47,472 nucleotides of DNA from Actinomycetota bacterium. GTDB taxonomy: Bacteria; Actinomycetota; Acidimicrobiia; Acidimicrobiales; Aldehydirespiratoraceae. Each line of letters opens with the position of its first letter. Position 1 is the stretch's first letter. Shown here one piece after another: positions 8,341-18,602 of the stretch. The stretch lies in NCBI GenBank assembly GCA_009937405.1, contig JAACCU010000119.1, positions 1 to 47,472 of the forward strand, read 5' to 3'. The position numbers and the translations under genes were made by a program. Under the pieces are notes generated by a model. It saw only the letters and a list, made by a program, of their open reading frames with translations, did not search any database and had not been told where the DNA came from.

Positions 8341-9477
8341 TTACCGTCCAGTGAGCGCGGCGCGCACGTCGCCGACTCGTTGTCGTACAGAGGTGGCGTC
8401 GTCACCCACACATGTCAGATGCCCCATCTTGCGACCAGGGCGAGCATCGCCCTTGCCATAGAGGTGCAGGTGAACATCGGGCTCGGCCAGCACTCGACCA
8501 AAGTCGGGTGCACCATCGGCCCAGAGATCACCGAGAAGTTGCGCCATAGCGGCCGGACGACAGGCGCCGTCGCCCAGCGGCATACCAGTGGCGGCACGAA
8601 GCTGTTGCTCGAACTGGCTGGCCAAGGCCGCCTCGATCGTGCAGTGGCCGCTGTTGTGAGGTCGGGGTGCGATCTCGTTGACGAGGATCCCCTCCGCCGT
8701 GTCAAACAATTCGACACACAAGACACCAACAAGGTCCAAGGCGATCGCCGTGTCATGCGCAACCTGACGAGCGGCCGCGGCAGTGAGATCGCTCACTTCA
8801 GCCGGAACAATCGTGAGATCAAGGATGTGGTTGACGTGCTCGTTTTCCATCACGCCATGGTCCACGATCGTGCCGTCGATACCGCGAGCCACCACGACAG
8901 ACAGCTCACGTTCGAACGCGATGACCGACTCGACAACGAGGCGTTGATGGTCCAACGTCTCCCACGCGGCTTCGACCTGAGCCCCATCATCGATGCGAAC
9001 TTGGCCCTTCCCGTCGTAACCAAATCGTGCCACCTTGGCAATTACGGGAACGCCAAGCTCCGCGACGGCGTCAGCGACCTCCTGGAGCGTCGCCGCCGGT
9101 CGCCACGGGGCCACCGCTATACCGGCCGCGGAGAGTGCTAGTTTTTCAAGCTTTCGATCCTGAGCGACAGCGACGATAGCCGCTGACGGGCGAACTGGAA
9201 CGCCGGCCTCGGCGGCAACAGCGGCGACCTGAAGGTCGACGTTTTCGAATTCCCAGGTGATCACGTCGACCCGATCAACGAAACGGGCAAGGGTGACCGG
9301 ATCGGTGAAATCGCCTGTGATCTCTTCATCAGCGAGCAAGCCGGCGGGCGTGTCCTTGGCCCCGCCCGTCAGCACAACCACGCCATATCCGTGCTGGCGA
9401 GCGGATTGGGCGAGCATGCGGCCCAACTGTCCCCCGCCGACGATTCCAATCGTGGTGCCAGGGGGGAGCGGGCTCAT
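8341..9477 (-). CDS. purK: N5-carboxyaminoimidazole ribonucleotide synthetase PurK
   Basis: An ATP-grasp enzyme that carboxylates AIR at N5 with bicarbonate. The N-terminal nucleotide fold is GIVGGGQLGRMLAQSA (10-25); the ATP-grasp loop is RFGYDGKGQVRI; the metal/ATP site region is VNEIAPRPHNSGHCTIEA. 378 residues, normal. It lies 3 bp after purE, its partner in the two-step bacterial CAIR route, so the pathway is the PurK/PurE type rather than the animal single-enzyme type. Confidence 0.95.
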   Translation of the reverse strand: MSPLPPGTTIGIVGGGQLGRMLAQSARQHGYGVVVLTGGAKDTPAGLLADEEITGDFTDPVTLARFVDRVDVITWEFENVDLQVAAVAAEAGVPVRPSAAIVAVAQDRKLEKLALSAAGIAVAPWRPAATLQEVADAVAELGVPVIAKVARFGYDGKGQVRIDDGAQVEAAWETLDHQRLVVESVIAFERELSVVVARGIDGTIVDHGVMENEHVNHILDLTIVPAEVSDLTAAAARQVAHDTAIALDLVGVLCVELFDTAEGILVNEIAPRPHNSGHCTIEAALASQFEQQLRAATGMPLGDGACRPAAMAQLLGDLWADGAPDFGRVLAEPDVHLHLYGKGDARPGRKMGHLTCVGDDATSVRQRVGDVRAALTGR

Positions 9478-9480
9478 GGG

Positions 9481-9972
9481 TCAGTGTTCCAACTCGATGG
9501 CGCGTACCTGATCGGCACGCTGCTCACGGAACGTGTGGAGCGCCGCTGCGAGCGAAGCATCGGTGCGAGCAAGTATGGCCACGGCGAAGAGACCAGCGTT
9601 GGTGGCCCCGGCATCGCCGATAGCCATCGTGGCGACCGGGACGCCGCCCGGCATCTGCGCAATCGACAGCAGGGAGTCCATGCCATTGAGGGCCCGACTC
9701 GTGATCGGGACGCCGATGACCGGGACAATTGTGTGAGCGGCAACCATGCCTGGGAGGTGGGCGGCACCGCCAGCGCCGGCGATGACAACATCGAGGCCCC
9801 TGGACTCTGCCCCCGTTGCGTACTCCACCATCAGGTCCGGCGTTCGGTGCGCGGAGATGACCTTGCACTCGTGAGGGATTCCGAAGTCGTTGAGGACCTC
9901 AGCGACGCGCCGCATGGTCTCCCAGTCGGAGTCGCTTCCCATGATGACGCCGACTAGCGGATCGTCAGACAC
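9481..9972 (-). CDS. purE: N5-CAIR mutase PurE
   Basis: Moves the carboxyl group from N5 to C4, giving CAIR. Family motifs: [14 protein letters not shown] at the N-terminus, VISAHRTPD, and [14 protein letters not shown] take GTG 9972 as the start: a GGAGG sequence lies 10 nt upstream, and the resulting N-terminus ([17 protein letters not shown]) is as short as in other PurE proteins. The longer GTG at 9990 would place that ribosome-binding site inside the gene. About 163 residues. An 89-bp gap separates it from purC, the widest in the operon. Confidence 0.93.
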   Translation of the reverse strand: MSDDPLVGVIMGSDSDWETMRRVAEVLNDFGIPHECKVISAHRTPDLMVEYATGAESRGLDVVIAGAGGAAHLPGMVAAHTIVPVIGVPITSRALNGMDSLLSIAQMPGGVPVATMAIGDAGATNAGLFAVAILARTDASLAAALHTFREQRADQVRAIELEH

Positions 9973-10061
9973 GACGGGGTTTCCTCCCACTCACTAACTC
10001 AGTATGGATCCTCGCGCGGTGAAACCCGACACCGCGGGATACGCCCCTGGACATTCCTTGA

Positions 10062-11027
10062 TTACCGGTTCCGGAGGGCAGCTTCGACCCTCGGTCCAGC
10101 GGGATAGGCACCCGGTTCGAACGCGGTGCCGGTGAGGGCAGCGAACGTTTCTTGGTAGATTCCCGCGGCTGCGACCGCCAGTCCCTGACCCAAGGGTGGA
10201 GGGGCACCCACACCGCGATAGCCGTCTCGGGCGTACGCCAGACGCACGTACTCCTTGTCGAGATTCTCGGGCTCCTCGCATGCCGCTCGCTGGCTTTCAA
10301 CAGTAGACGCACGCCAAAACCGCGAGCTATCAGGGGTGTGGACTTCGTCGATAATCGTGAGCATTCCATCAGCATCAAGGCCGAACTCGTATTTCGTGTC
10401 GACCAACACGAGACCGGCTCTTGCCGCAAGCGTTACGCCTCGCGCGAATACGGCAAACGCAATTGTTCGCACCTGGTCCCAAAGGTCAGCTTCAACCAGC
10501 CCCTGATCGACAATCTCACGTTCGGTGATCGGCTCGTCGTGAGCCCCATGCTTCGCCTTCGTGGTGGGCGTGATGATCGCCTCGGGAAGGGCATCGTTCT
10601 TCTGCAGGCCATCGGGGAAATCAAGCCCATAGATGGTGCGCTCACCTGCCGCGTACTTGGTCCACAGCGCCGTCGATGTGGACCCTGATAGACGGCCGCG
10701 AACAACGACCTCAACCGGCAGCGGGCGGCATTTGCGGCCAATGGTGACATTGGGATCGGGGATCGACACAATGTGCGACGGCACCAGATCATCGATGCGT
10801 TCAAGCCACCAAGCGGCCAACTGGTTGAGAACCTGCCCTCGATAGGGAACGGTGCCGAGCACATGGTCAAAGGCGGAGATCCGATCAGTGGCAATCAACG
10901 CAACCTCATCGCCGAGGTCGATCACATCACGAACCTTGCCCCGCATCATGATGCCGAGATCACTCACCGCATCCGGGTCCAGTCCATCGAATGGGTCCGC
11001 CAGCGCTGGTGTGAGATCGAGTGTCAT
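10062..11027 (-). CDS. purC: SAICAR synthetase PurC
   Basis: Condenses CAIR with aspartate and ATP to SAICAR. Motifs: GKVRDVIDLGDEVALIATDRISAFDHVL near the N-terminus, EVVVRGRLSGS, and the C-terminal VDTKYEFGLDADG followed by DEVHTPDSSRFW. At 321 residues it belongs to the longer class resembling yeast Ade1, rather than the roughly 240-residue E. coli/B. subtilis class. The start ATG overlaps the purQ stop by 4 bases. Confidence 0.94.
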   Translation of the reverse strand: MTLDLTPALADPFDGLDPDAVSDLGIMMRGKVRDVIDLGDEVALIATDRISAFDHVLGTVPYRGQVLNQLAAWWLERIDDLVPSHIVSIPDPNVTIGRKCRPLPVEVVVRGRLSGSTSTALWTKYAAGERTIYGLDFPDGLQKNDALPEAIITPTTKAKHGAHDEPITEREIVDQGLVEADLWDQVRTIAFAVFARGVTLAARAGLVLVDTKYEFGLDADGMLTIIDEVHTPDSSRFWRASTVESQRAACEEPENLDKEYVRLAYARDGYRGVGAPPPLGQGLAVAAAGIYQETFAALTGTAFEPGAYPAGPRVEAALRNR

Positions 11028-11815
11028 TGTGCTGCCGCTACGAAGGCATCAAAGAGCGGGCGACCAGTGTTGCCAGCGGGTCCGGATGGACGCTGCCAAT
11101 CGATCACATGATCTTCAGGGTGGGGCATAAGGCCAACCACGGTTCCGGTCTGATCGCACAAACCGGCAATATCAGCCACGGACCCATTGGGGTTCGCGGG
11201 ATAGAGGCCGGCTGCCGGAACCGGGTCATCAGAGGTCGGACGGGTGCCGTCGGCCAGATACCGGAACGCAACCAGGCCATCCGCTTCGATCTGGCGAGAA
11301 ACGGATTCGTTGGCGACTGCAATGCGCCCCTCACCATGAGCGATCGGGCAGCGGATCGTGGCTCCGCGGGCCGCACCAAGCCACCCGGAGCGACAGCCTG
11401 GCTCCACCCGGACCGTGACCCAGCGACACTCGAAACGGCCGGCCCTGTTTTCGGTGAGCGTGACGTCGCGAGGACGACCGAGCGGGCCGGGCAGCAAGCC
11501 CGACTTCACCAAGACCTGGAAGCCGTTGCAGATCCCGAGGATCGGCCGCTCCTCGGACACCGCTTCGGCCAGTTCGTCAGCGAACCAGGTGCGTAGTTCG
11601 AGGGCGAGACGTCCGCCTGCACCGAGCGCGTCGCCGTAGGAGAAGCCGCCGGGCAGCAGAATCGCCGCGTGGTCACCAATGCGAACAGAGCCGTCACGCA
11701 ACTCGTTGATGTGGACGATGCGGGCGTCGCCGCCGGCAAGGCGAATGGCCTGTGCGGCCTCGCCATCACGGTTGGTGCCCGATGCATGCGGAATCAGGAT
11801 CGGCGGTGGCCTCAT
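11024..11815 (-). CDS. purQ: FGAM synthase glutaminase subunit PurQ
   Basis: Class-I glutamine amidotransferase that feeds ammonia to PurL. The nucleophile cysteine is in ILGICNGFQVL; the His and Glu of the triad are in GLMPHPEDHV. LLPGGFSYGDALGAGGRLA is the family oxyanion region. At 263 residues it is longer than the roughly 227-residue B. subtilis PurQ. Wording such as FSYGDALGAG and RFECRW also recalls the glutaminase domain of large single-chain PurL. It overlaps both neighbours by 4 bases, which should keep PurL and PurQ equimolar. Confidence 0.93.
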   Translation of the reverse strand: MRPPPILIPHASGTNRDGEAAQAIRLAGGDARIVHINELRDGSVRIGDHAAILLPGGFSYGDALGAGGRLALELRTWFADELAEAVSEERPILGICNGFQVLVKSGLLPGPLGRPRDVTLTENRAGRFECRWVTVRVEPGCRSGWLGAARGATIRCPIAHGEGRIAVANESVSRQIEADGLVAFRYLADGTRPTSDDPVPAAGLYPANPNGSVADIAGLCDQTGTVVGLMPHPEDHVIDWQRPSGPAGNTGRPLFDAFVAAAQ

Positions 11816-14670
11816 CCGGCCGCTCTCCCAGTGAACGCCTCAACGGCTTGGTTCATGCTCAACTCCACCAATACGAGGTCGGATGAGTCAAGGGAGTTCG
11901 TATCGTCGCTAGTGCCACTGGACGTTCCTATGACGATCCTGTCACCGCCGGTGACCTCGCCAATTCGGCGACCGAAGTCGCCGAGCACAGCAGCAATGGC
12001 GTCGCCGTTCTCTGGGGAGCCGGTGAGCACCAGTCGCCCGGGGCCCTCATTGACGAGTGATGTGAACGGATCCAAACCATCAGCGGGGACCACGACCAAT
12101 ATCCCGAGACGCGCCGCCAGTGCCATCTCCGCTAAGGCCACGGCAACTCCACCATCACTACTGTCGTGTGCCGCGGTGATGAGCCCGGCAGCAATCGCGG
12201 CATGAATGGCCCGGTAGCGGGGCAGCGGGTCGACGAGGGGAACGGGTACCGTGCTGGCGCCGAGACCGAACACGTCAGAGGCCAACGAGCCACCAAGGTC
12301 AGCCCTGCCCTGCCCGACAAGCCAGATATCGTCACCGGGCTGCATGCCGGCAGAGTCAATGGCCCGACCCAGGTCGGGGACCAGTCCAAGCGCCGAAATG
12401 AGCAGTGTGGGAGGAATTGCTTCACCATCGAACTCGTTGAAGAGGCTGTCCTTGCCGCTGATGAACGGCATCCGATAGCGACGGGCGCCATCGGTGCATC
12501 CCTGCACGGCCCGCACCAGCGAGCCAAGGCGGTCGGGCTTCGTTGGGTCGCCCCAGCAAAAGTTGTCGAGCACGGCCACGCGGTCTGGATCCCCGCCGAC
12601 GGCAACCAGGTTTCGCACGGCTTCGTCCATGGCATGAAGCGCCATAGCCCACGGGTCGTGGCGGCCAATGCGAGGGTTGATTCCGTTGCTGAGCACCGCA
12701 GCGAGGGTGCCGTCAGTGCCGAGTGGCTTGAGAACGGCGGCGTCAGCGGGGCCATCAGCTTCAGGGCCGACGAACGGCCGCACCACCGTGCCGCCGCGGA
12801 CTTCATGGTCAAACCGGCGAACGATGTCTTCCTTGGATGCCACATCAGGGTGAGCCAAAAGTTTCAGGATCATCGAAGCCGCCAGCTCAGGCGTCACGAC
12901 CTGTTTGGGCGCGGGATCCGCCCATGCACCCGTCATCTCCCGCCGGGGAAGTCCGTTGTGCAAGAACGACATCGGAATGTCGACCACAGACGTATCACCG
13001 TGACGGACAATGAGCCGTTGGCTGCCCGTGAACGTACCGAGATCGGTGAGCTCCACATCCCAGGCATCGCAGAGAGATTGAAGATCGGCCGTATTGGCCG
13101 GCGGAACGGCGATGACGATGCGTTCCTGAGCCTCGGACAGCCAAATCTCCCACGGCTGCAGGCCCGGGTACTTGAGCGGCACCGTGGAGAGATCGACTTC
13201 AACACCTAAATCTTCGCCCATCTCGCCGACCGACGACGAGAATCCGCCTGCACCACAATCAGTAATTGCCGTGTAGAGCTTCGCATCGCGGGCCAACTCG
13301 ATGACTTCGATCAGGCCCTTCTCTGTGATCGGATCACCGATCTGCACAGCTGAGCCGCCAGAGTCCACGGTGGAGGCATCCATACCCGCGGAGGAAAAGG
13401 TGGCACCGTGGATGCCGTCGCGGCCGACACGACCACCGATCGAGATGATGCGGTCGCCGATGTGTGCCTCCGTCGGGTGCATGCCGTGGGGAAGGAGCCC
13501 GAGTGCGCCGCAGTAGACGAGCGGGTTGGCCGTGTAGCCCTTGTCGTACAGGACGGCTCCGTTGACCGTTGGCAACCCGAGTTTGTTGCCATAGTCCCCC
13601 ACTCCGTTCACCACACCCTCGCGAATTCGGCGTGGGTGAAGAACGCCCGCCGGGAGCTCGCTGTCGGGCAAGTCGGGCGGACCAAAGCACAGCACATCGG
13701 TACAGGCGATCGGTCGAGCCGACACGCCGATCACGTCGCGAACCACGCCGCCGACGCCGGTGTTTGCGCCGCCAAATGGCTCCAAGGCTGACGGGTGATT
13801 GTGGGTCTCCACCTTGAACGCCAAGTCGAAGGTGTCGTCAAAGGCAATGATGCCGGCGTCATCAACGAAAGCGCTCCGAAGCCACCAGGGATCGAGCTCT
13901 TCGGTGACCTCGCGAAGCGCGGGTAGAAGCCCATCGTGAATGGAGACGGTAACGGTGCCGTCAGCCTCAGTGTGAGTGAGCTCAATCTTGGCGCGGAATG
14001 TCTTGTGGACGCAGTGCTCAGACCAGGTCTGAGCCAGCGTCTCAAGCTCGGCATCAGTTGGCCATCGACCCTCTGCGACGAAATGAGCTTGGATTGCCCG
14101 CATCTCGTTGACGTCGAGAGACAAGACGCGTTCTCGGCTCATTTGGGCGAGCGCATCGTCGGACAGTCCGTCGAGCTCCACCAGATCAACGCGAACATCG
14201 GCCGCGATGGCACCGGCGAACTCAGGGTCCATCTCACCCTCGCAAGCGTGCTCGATCGTGTCGTTGGCGAGCAGACGACGCGTCAATCGAGCAACGTCGT
14301 CATCAGACAGGTCACCGTGCAACTCGTAGCGACGCGCCGTAGAAACTTCGATGGCCGCAAAGCCCAGCTCAAAGGCGGCGCGCTCAAGTTCGCGGGCCTC
14401 GCCATCGGTGACGCCCGGTCTCGGAGCCACCTCGACGACTCGACCACCAGCGCGGGCCGGGGCATCAATTGTGTGGACGTCGACCACAGGGTCAACGAGC
14501 ACCTCAGCACAAAGGCGAACGAGGTCAGCGTCGCTCAGCTCGCCGCGAACATGATGGACCCGGGTAACCGTGCAACCGACAAGTCGATCCACACCGATTA
14601 ACGGTGCCGAATCAAGAATCTGCCCGGCCGCAGGATCGTCAGACGCGGTGACGTCAATGCGAACAACCAT
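11812..14670 (-). CDS. purL: FGAM synthase PurL with built-in PurS-like N-terminal region
   Basis: ATP-dependent amidation of FGAR to FGAM (step 4). From ATG 14670 it has about 952 residues, against roughly 740 for the small PurL class. Residues ~1-200 contain two PurS-like stretches: one with LVGCTVTRVHHVRGELSD, and one with VVEVAPRPGVTDGEARELE and ELGF, resembling PurS (a beta strand, then GVLDPQG, then LG[FY]). The catalytic part follows: TLAQTWSEHCVHKTF linker, VETHNHPSALEPFGGANTG, GGVVRDVIGVSARP and DCGAGGFSSSVGEMG. The start is preferred over GTG 14706 because a TAAGTT -10 box lies 7 nt upstream. No separate purS gene is seen. First gene of the operon. Confidence 0.93.
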   Translation of the reverse strand: MVVRIDVTASDDPAAGQILDSAPLIGVDRLVGCTVTRVHHVRGELSDADLVRLCAEVLVDPVVDVHTIDAPARAGGRVVEVAPRPGVTDGEARELERAAFELGFAAIEVSTARRYELHGDLSDDDVARLTRRLLANDTIEHACEGEMDPEFAGAIAADVRVDLVELDGLSDDALAQMSRERVLSLDVNEMRAIQAHFVAEGRWPTDAELETLAQTWSEHCVHKTFRAKIELTHTEADGTVTVSIHDGLLPALREVTEELDPWWLRSAFVDDAGIIAFDDTFDLAFKVETHNHPSALEPFGGANTGVGGVVRDVIGVSARPIACTDVLCFGPPDLPDSELPAGVLHPRRIREGVVNGVGDYGNKLGLPTVNGAVLYDKGYTANPLVYCGALGLLPHGMHPTEAHIGDRIISIGGRVGRDGIHGATFSSAGMDASTVDSGGSAVQIGDPITEKGLIEVIELARDAKLYTAITDCGAGGFSSSVGEMGEDLGVEVDLSTVPLKYPGLQPWEIWLSEAQERIVIAVPPANTADLQSLCDAWDVELTDLGTFTGSQRLIVRHGDTSVVDIPMSFLHNGLPRREMTGAWADPAPKQVVTPELAASMILKLLAHPDVASKEDIVRRFDHEVRGGTVVRPFVGPEADGPADAAVLKPLGTDGTLAAVLSNGINPRIGRHDPWAMALHAMDEAVRNLVAVGGDPDRVAVLDNFCWGDPTKPDRLGSLVRAVQGCTDGARRYRMPFISGKDSLFNEFDGEAIPPTLLISALGLVPDLGRAIDSAGMQPGDDIWLVGQGRADLGGSLASDVFGLGASTVPVPLVDPLPRYRAIHAAIAAGLITAAHDSSDGGVAVALAEMALAARLGILVVVPADGLDPFTSLVNEGPGRLVLTGSPENGDAIAAVLGDFGRRIGEVTGGDRIVIGTSSGTSDDTNSLDSSDLVLVELSMNQAVEAFTGRAAG

Positions 14671-14677
14671 TCCTCGC

Positions 14678-14683
14678 AACTTA
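14678..14683 (-). promoter_or_regulatory. -10 box of the purine operon (leaderless purL)
   Basis: Minus-strand TAAGTT (TANNNT) is followed by GCGAGGA and the purL ATG at 14670. The 7-nt spacing places the transcript start at the start codon. The GAGGA could alternatively serve as a ribosome-binding site for a longer transcript. If the leader is absent, no riboswitch can act on this operon. The 190-bp gap to hrpA shows no other clear element. Confidence 0.4.
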
Positions 14684-14861
14684 GACGGAACCGAGGCAAT
14701 CGCCACGGACTGGTCATGTTCTGTTTGCGCTCACCCTCCTCTACCCCCTCGGATCGACATCCCAGTTGCCTGGCCTCATCCCTGAAGAGAGTCAGGGACC
14801 ATCAATAGCGCGTTCGCGATACGTCTGCATTTGGCCGCACGCGGACCACAATGAGTGAGAT

Positions 14862-17800
14862 ATGAAGTCCGATCGCATCACGTATCCACCGGAGCTTCCA
14901 ATCACAGAGAGACGTGCGGAGATCCTCGACGCCCTCGTCTCCAATCAGGTCGTCGTCGTGGCCGGAGAGACCGGTTCGGGCAAGAGCACACAGCTGCCAA
15001 AGTTCTGCCTGGAGGCCTTGGCCGACGATGACCGGCTGATCGGCCACACCCAGCCCCGCCGACTTGCCGCTCGCTCCATTGCCGAGCGACTGGCCGCCGA
15101 GCTCGGAACCACAGTCGGCGGTCTTGTCGGCTACACGGTGCGTTTCCACGACGAGGTTGGGGCCGATACCCGCATCCGCCTCATGACGGATGGAATCCTC
15201 CTTGCCGAAATTCAGCGCGATCCAATGCTTCGGCGCTACCGCACGCTGATCATCGACGAGGCCCACGAACGCAGCCTCAACATTGACTTCCTGCTCGGCT
15301 ATCTGGCTCGGCTACTCCCCCAGCGTCCCGACCTCAACCTGATCATCACCTCAGCCACAATCGATACCGAGCGGTTCTCCGCCCACTTCGATGGAGCTCC
15401 GATCATCGAGGTGTCCGGACGCACGTATCCGGTCGAAGTTCGCTATCAACCGCCCGCCAACCCAAATGATCCCGAAGCGCCAAACCTCGACCAGCCGGAG
15501 GCAATCGAGCAGGCTGTTCGTGAGCTCCTCCGAGATCAGCCCGGCGACATGCTGGTTTTTTGTTCCGGCGAGCGAGAGATCCACGATGCTGCCGATCACC
15601 TACGCGACCAAAAGCTCGGCGATCTCGAGATCCTTCCCCTCTACGCCCGCCTCTCCCCCGCTGAGCAACAACGGATATTTAAACCCGCCGGTAAACGTCG
15701 TGTGATCTTGTCGACCAACGTCGCCGAGACCTCCCTCACCGTGCCCGGCATCCATGCGGTCATCGACACCGGCCTGGCCCGCATTTCGCGTTTCAATCGT
15801 CGCACCAAGGTCCAACGACTCCCAATCGAGCCGATCTCACAAGCCTCTGCGAACCAGCGTGCCGGCCGCTGCGGCCGGCTCGGCCCAGGCGTCTGTATTC
15901 GCCTTTACGCCGAAGACGAATTCAATGCACGCCCGGACTTCACCGAACCGGAAATTCAGCGCACCAATCTGGCGTCGGTCATCTTGCAGATGGCCGCCCT
16001 CGGCCTCGGCGATGTGGCCAACTTTCCGTTCGTTGATCCACCCGACATGCGAGCGGTCCGCGACGGGATTCTCCTGCTTGAGGAACTCGACGCGGTGACC
16101 CCAGAGCACGAGGGAGAGAACGGCTGGCTTACGCCGCTGGGTCGCCAACTCTCCTCGCTTCCCCTTGACCCGCGCATGGGCCGCATGCTGCTCGAAGCCG
16201 AGGACCACGGCTGCGTTCGGGAGCTACTGATCATCGTCTCTGGGCTGTCGATTCAAGACCCTCGGATCCGACCGAATGGCGTCGGGTCAGGGGCCGCGCA
16301 ACAAAAGGCCGCCGAGTTCCACCAGCGATACACCGATGACGAATCTGACTTCTTGTCCTACCTCCTGCTCTGGGAGCACACTCGTATCGAGCGGGCGGCT
16401 CGCAGCGGCAACGGGTTCCGGCGCATGTGTCGAGACGAATACCTCCACTTTCTCCGCATTCGGGAGTGGCAAGACGTTCACAGTCAGCTGCGCCGCTCGG
16501 CGCGTGAACTCGGCCTCCAGATCAACGATAATGATGCGCCGCCGATGGCCATCCACCAGGCCGTGCTCGCCGGGCTTCTCTCTCACATCGGATTCTTTGA
16601 CCCGGAGCGACGCGAATATCGCGGCGCCCGCAACGCTCGGTTTGTTGTCGCTCCTGGTTCAGCGCTTCGCAAGCGCACACCCAAGTGGGTGATGGCTGGG
16701 GAACTGGTCGAGACAAACCAGCTTCGGGCCCGCACGGTTGCGCCCCTAAACCCGCGCTGGCTCGAACAATCGGCATCACACCTCATGCGCTGGGACTATT
16801 CCGATCCTTGGTGGGATGAACACCGGGGCGCGGCCATGTGCCATGAACGAGCATCCCTGTACGGGCTTCCCGTCGTCCCCAACCGAGCAATCAACCTCCA
16901 TCGAGTCGACCCCGCGCTCGCCCGGGCCCTCTTCGTTCGCAACGCGCTCGTCGAGATCGACCCGACTCAGGTGCCATCCACTCCCAACTACGAGTTCGTT
17001 CGCAGCAACGCCACCGTGACCGATGAGATCGTCGAACTAGAGCACAGGCTTCGGCGCCATGATCTCCACTGCTCCGATGATGAATACGTCGACCGGTATG
17101 TGGCCCTCCTGCCCGACAACGTTGTGTCGCGGGCGCACTTTGAGAAGTGGTGGAGCAAACACCGTCGCCAACACCCCACAGCCCTCGACCTCGCTCTTGT
17201 CGACCTGGTCGGCGATGGTGTGGGACCAATCGAGTCGATGGAGCTACCTAACTCCTGGTCGTACGGCGATCTCGACCTCGCGGTGGACTACCAGTTTGAT
17301 CCGGCCGAGCCGACCGATGGGCTCACGATCGACGTCCCCCTCGAGCACGTCCGTCGACTGCGGCCCCAGCCATTCGAGTGGCTCGTCCCTGCCTGGCGCC
17401 CCCTCATGATCGAAGAGTTGATTCGGACCTTGCCCAAAGCCACGCGCCGCACCCTGCTTCCGATCCCCGAGACCGTCGCAGAAGTCGTCCCGCACCTCGA
17501 CCCGACGGGTGATGCAAGTCTCGCCACCCAACTCGCGGCAGCGCTGACCCGTCACGGCGGCGTCGACGTTCAGCCCCACGAGTTCCGACCAGCTTCCCTA
17601 CCCACCTACCTTCGCCCGCATTTTCGGGTTGTCGACCAAGGCGAATCCCTCGCAGAAGACGACGACCTCGAACTACTTCAGCGTCATCTCCATGAGGAGG
17701 CCCGGGAGCTCTTGGCAAAGACGAGCCATTCGCTCGAACGCACAGGACTGACCGATTGGGACTTCGGCGATTTCCCAGAATCAGTCGAAGCCACCGGGCT

Positions 17801-18602
17801 CGGGCAGCCGGTCACCTCATATCCCACTCTCATCGACGATGGCGACTCCGTATCCGTTCGCCTTGTGGCCGATCTCGACACCCAAACCAGCATGATGTGG
17901 GAGGGCACGCGTCGCCTCCTACTCCTTCATCGGCCGCCCGTCGGCCGGGTACTGCGAAACCTTTTGACCGAAGACGTCAAGTACGCCATCGTCGTGAGCC
18001 CCTATGACTCGCCGTCATCCTGGTTCGACGATTGTCTGATTGCATCCACCGACGAAGTTCTGCACCGCCATGGCGGCCCCGTGTTCGGCGAGGCTGGCTG
18101 GAAACGGCTGATCGGGGCGTACCGCTCCGAGCTTGCTCACGCGTTGATGGATGTGGCCAACGAGGGAGTGGAGGTCCTTCATCGGGCCCGAGATCTGCGC
18201 CGATCCCTCGACTCGCTCACTGCGCCGGCCCTTCAACCAGCGCGATCCGATATGGCCGAACAACTCGACCGTCTTGTCTATGACGGCAGCCTCGCTGCGG
18301 TCGGTGCCCATCGACTAGGCGATGTCGGCCGGTACCTTCACGGCATCGAATGGCGCCTTGGCCGCATCACCGACGGGTTGGCCCGCGATCGCGACCGCAT
18401 GGCCAATGTCCGAGCGCTCGAAACACATCACGAGGCTTTGGTGCAGCAATTTGGGATGACCGAGAAGTTGGAGTCGCTGATGTGGCAACTCCAGGAACTA
18501 CGAGTTTCACAATTCGCTGAATCCATCGGCGCAGCAGGGGCAGTGAGCGTCAAGCGGGTTCGCTTCGAGCTTGAACGGCTGACTCAGGGAACGTCGGCGT
18601 AG
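14862..18602 (+). CDS. hrpA: ATP-dependent RNA helicase HrpA (DEAH box)
   Basis: Large DEAH-box helicase; HrpA proteins unwind RNA and, in E. coli, clear stalled ribosomes. Walker A GETGSGKST is at 35-43, the TQPRR motif Ia follows, DEAH is at 132-135, SATIDTERF is motif III, and STNVAETSLTVPG and QRAGRCGRLGPG are motifs V and VI. The C-terminal half (after about 600) is the HrpA-specific DUF3418-type region. 1246 residues is close to the E. coli length. It is monocistronic and divergent from purL. Its 3' end overlaps the desaturase remnant by 19 bases on the opposite strand. Confidence 0.93.
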   Translation: MKSDRITYPPELPITERRAEILDALVSNQVVVVAGETGSGKSTQLPKFCLEALADDDRLIGHTQPRRLAARSIAERLAAELGTTVGGLVGYTVRFHDEVGADTRIRLMTDGILLAEIQRDPMLRRYRTLIIDEAHERSLNIDFLLGYLARLLPQRPDLNLIITSATIDTERFSAHFDGAPIIEVSGRTYPVEVRYQPPANPNDPEAPNLDQPEAIEQAVRELLRDQPGDMLVFCSGEREIHDAADHLRDQKLGDLEILPLYARLSPAEQQRIFKPAGKRRVILSTNVAETSLTVPGIHAVIDTGLARISRFNRRTKVQRLPIEPISQASANQRAGRCGRLGPGVCIRLYAEDEFNARPDFTEPEIQRTNLASVILQMAALGLGDVANFPFVDPPDMRAVRDGILLLEELDAVTPEHEGENGWLTPLGRQLSSLPLDPRMGRMLLEAEDHGCVRELLIIVSGLSIQDPRIRPNGVGSGAAQQKAAEFHQRYTDDESDFLSYLLLWEHTRIERAARSGNGFRRMCRDEYLHFLRIREWQDVHSQLRRSARELGLQINDNDAPPMAIHQAVLAGLLSHIGFFDPERREYRGARNARFVVAPGSALRKRTPKWVMAGELVETNQLRARTVAPLNPRWLEQSASHLMRWDYSDPWWDEHRGAAMCHERASLYGLPVVPNRAINLHRVDPALARALFVRNALVEIDPTQVPSTPNYEFVRSNATVTDEIVELEHRLRRHDLHCSDDEYVDRYVALLPDNVVSRAHFEKWWSKHRRQHPTALDLALVDLVGDGVGPIESMELPNSWSYGDLDLAVDYQFDPAEPTDGLTIDVPLEHVRRLRPQPFEWLVPAWRPLMIEELIRTLPKATRRTLLPIPETVAEVVPHLDPTGDASLATQLAAALTRHGGVDVQPHEFRPASLPTYLRPHFRVVDQGESLAEDDDLELLQRHLHEEARELLAKTSHSLERTGLTDWDFGDFPESVEATGLGQPVTSYPTLIDDGDSVSVRLVADLDTQTSMMWEGTRRLLLLHRPPVGRVLRNLLTEDVKYAIVVSPYDSPSSWFDDCLIASTDEVLHRHGGPVFGEAGWKRLIGAYRSELAHALMDVANEGVEVLHRARDLRRSLDSLTAPALQPARSDMAEQLDRLVYDGSLAAVGAHRLGDVGRYLHGIEWRLGRITDGLARDRDRMANVRALETHHEALVQQFGMTEKLESLMWQLQELRVSQFAESIGAAGAVSVKRVRFELERLTQGTSA

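Noticed and set aside
14671-14706. GTG at 14706 as the purL start
   Set aside because: It would place the TAAGTT -10 box inside the gene; ATG 14670 has the right spacing and gives a sensible PurS-like start.
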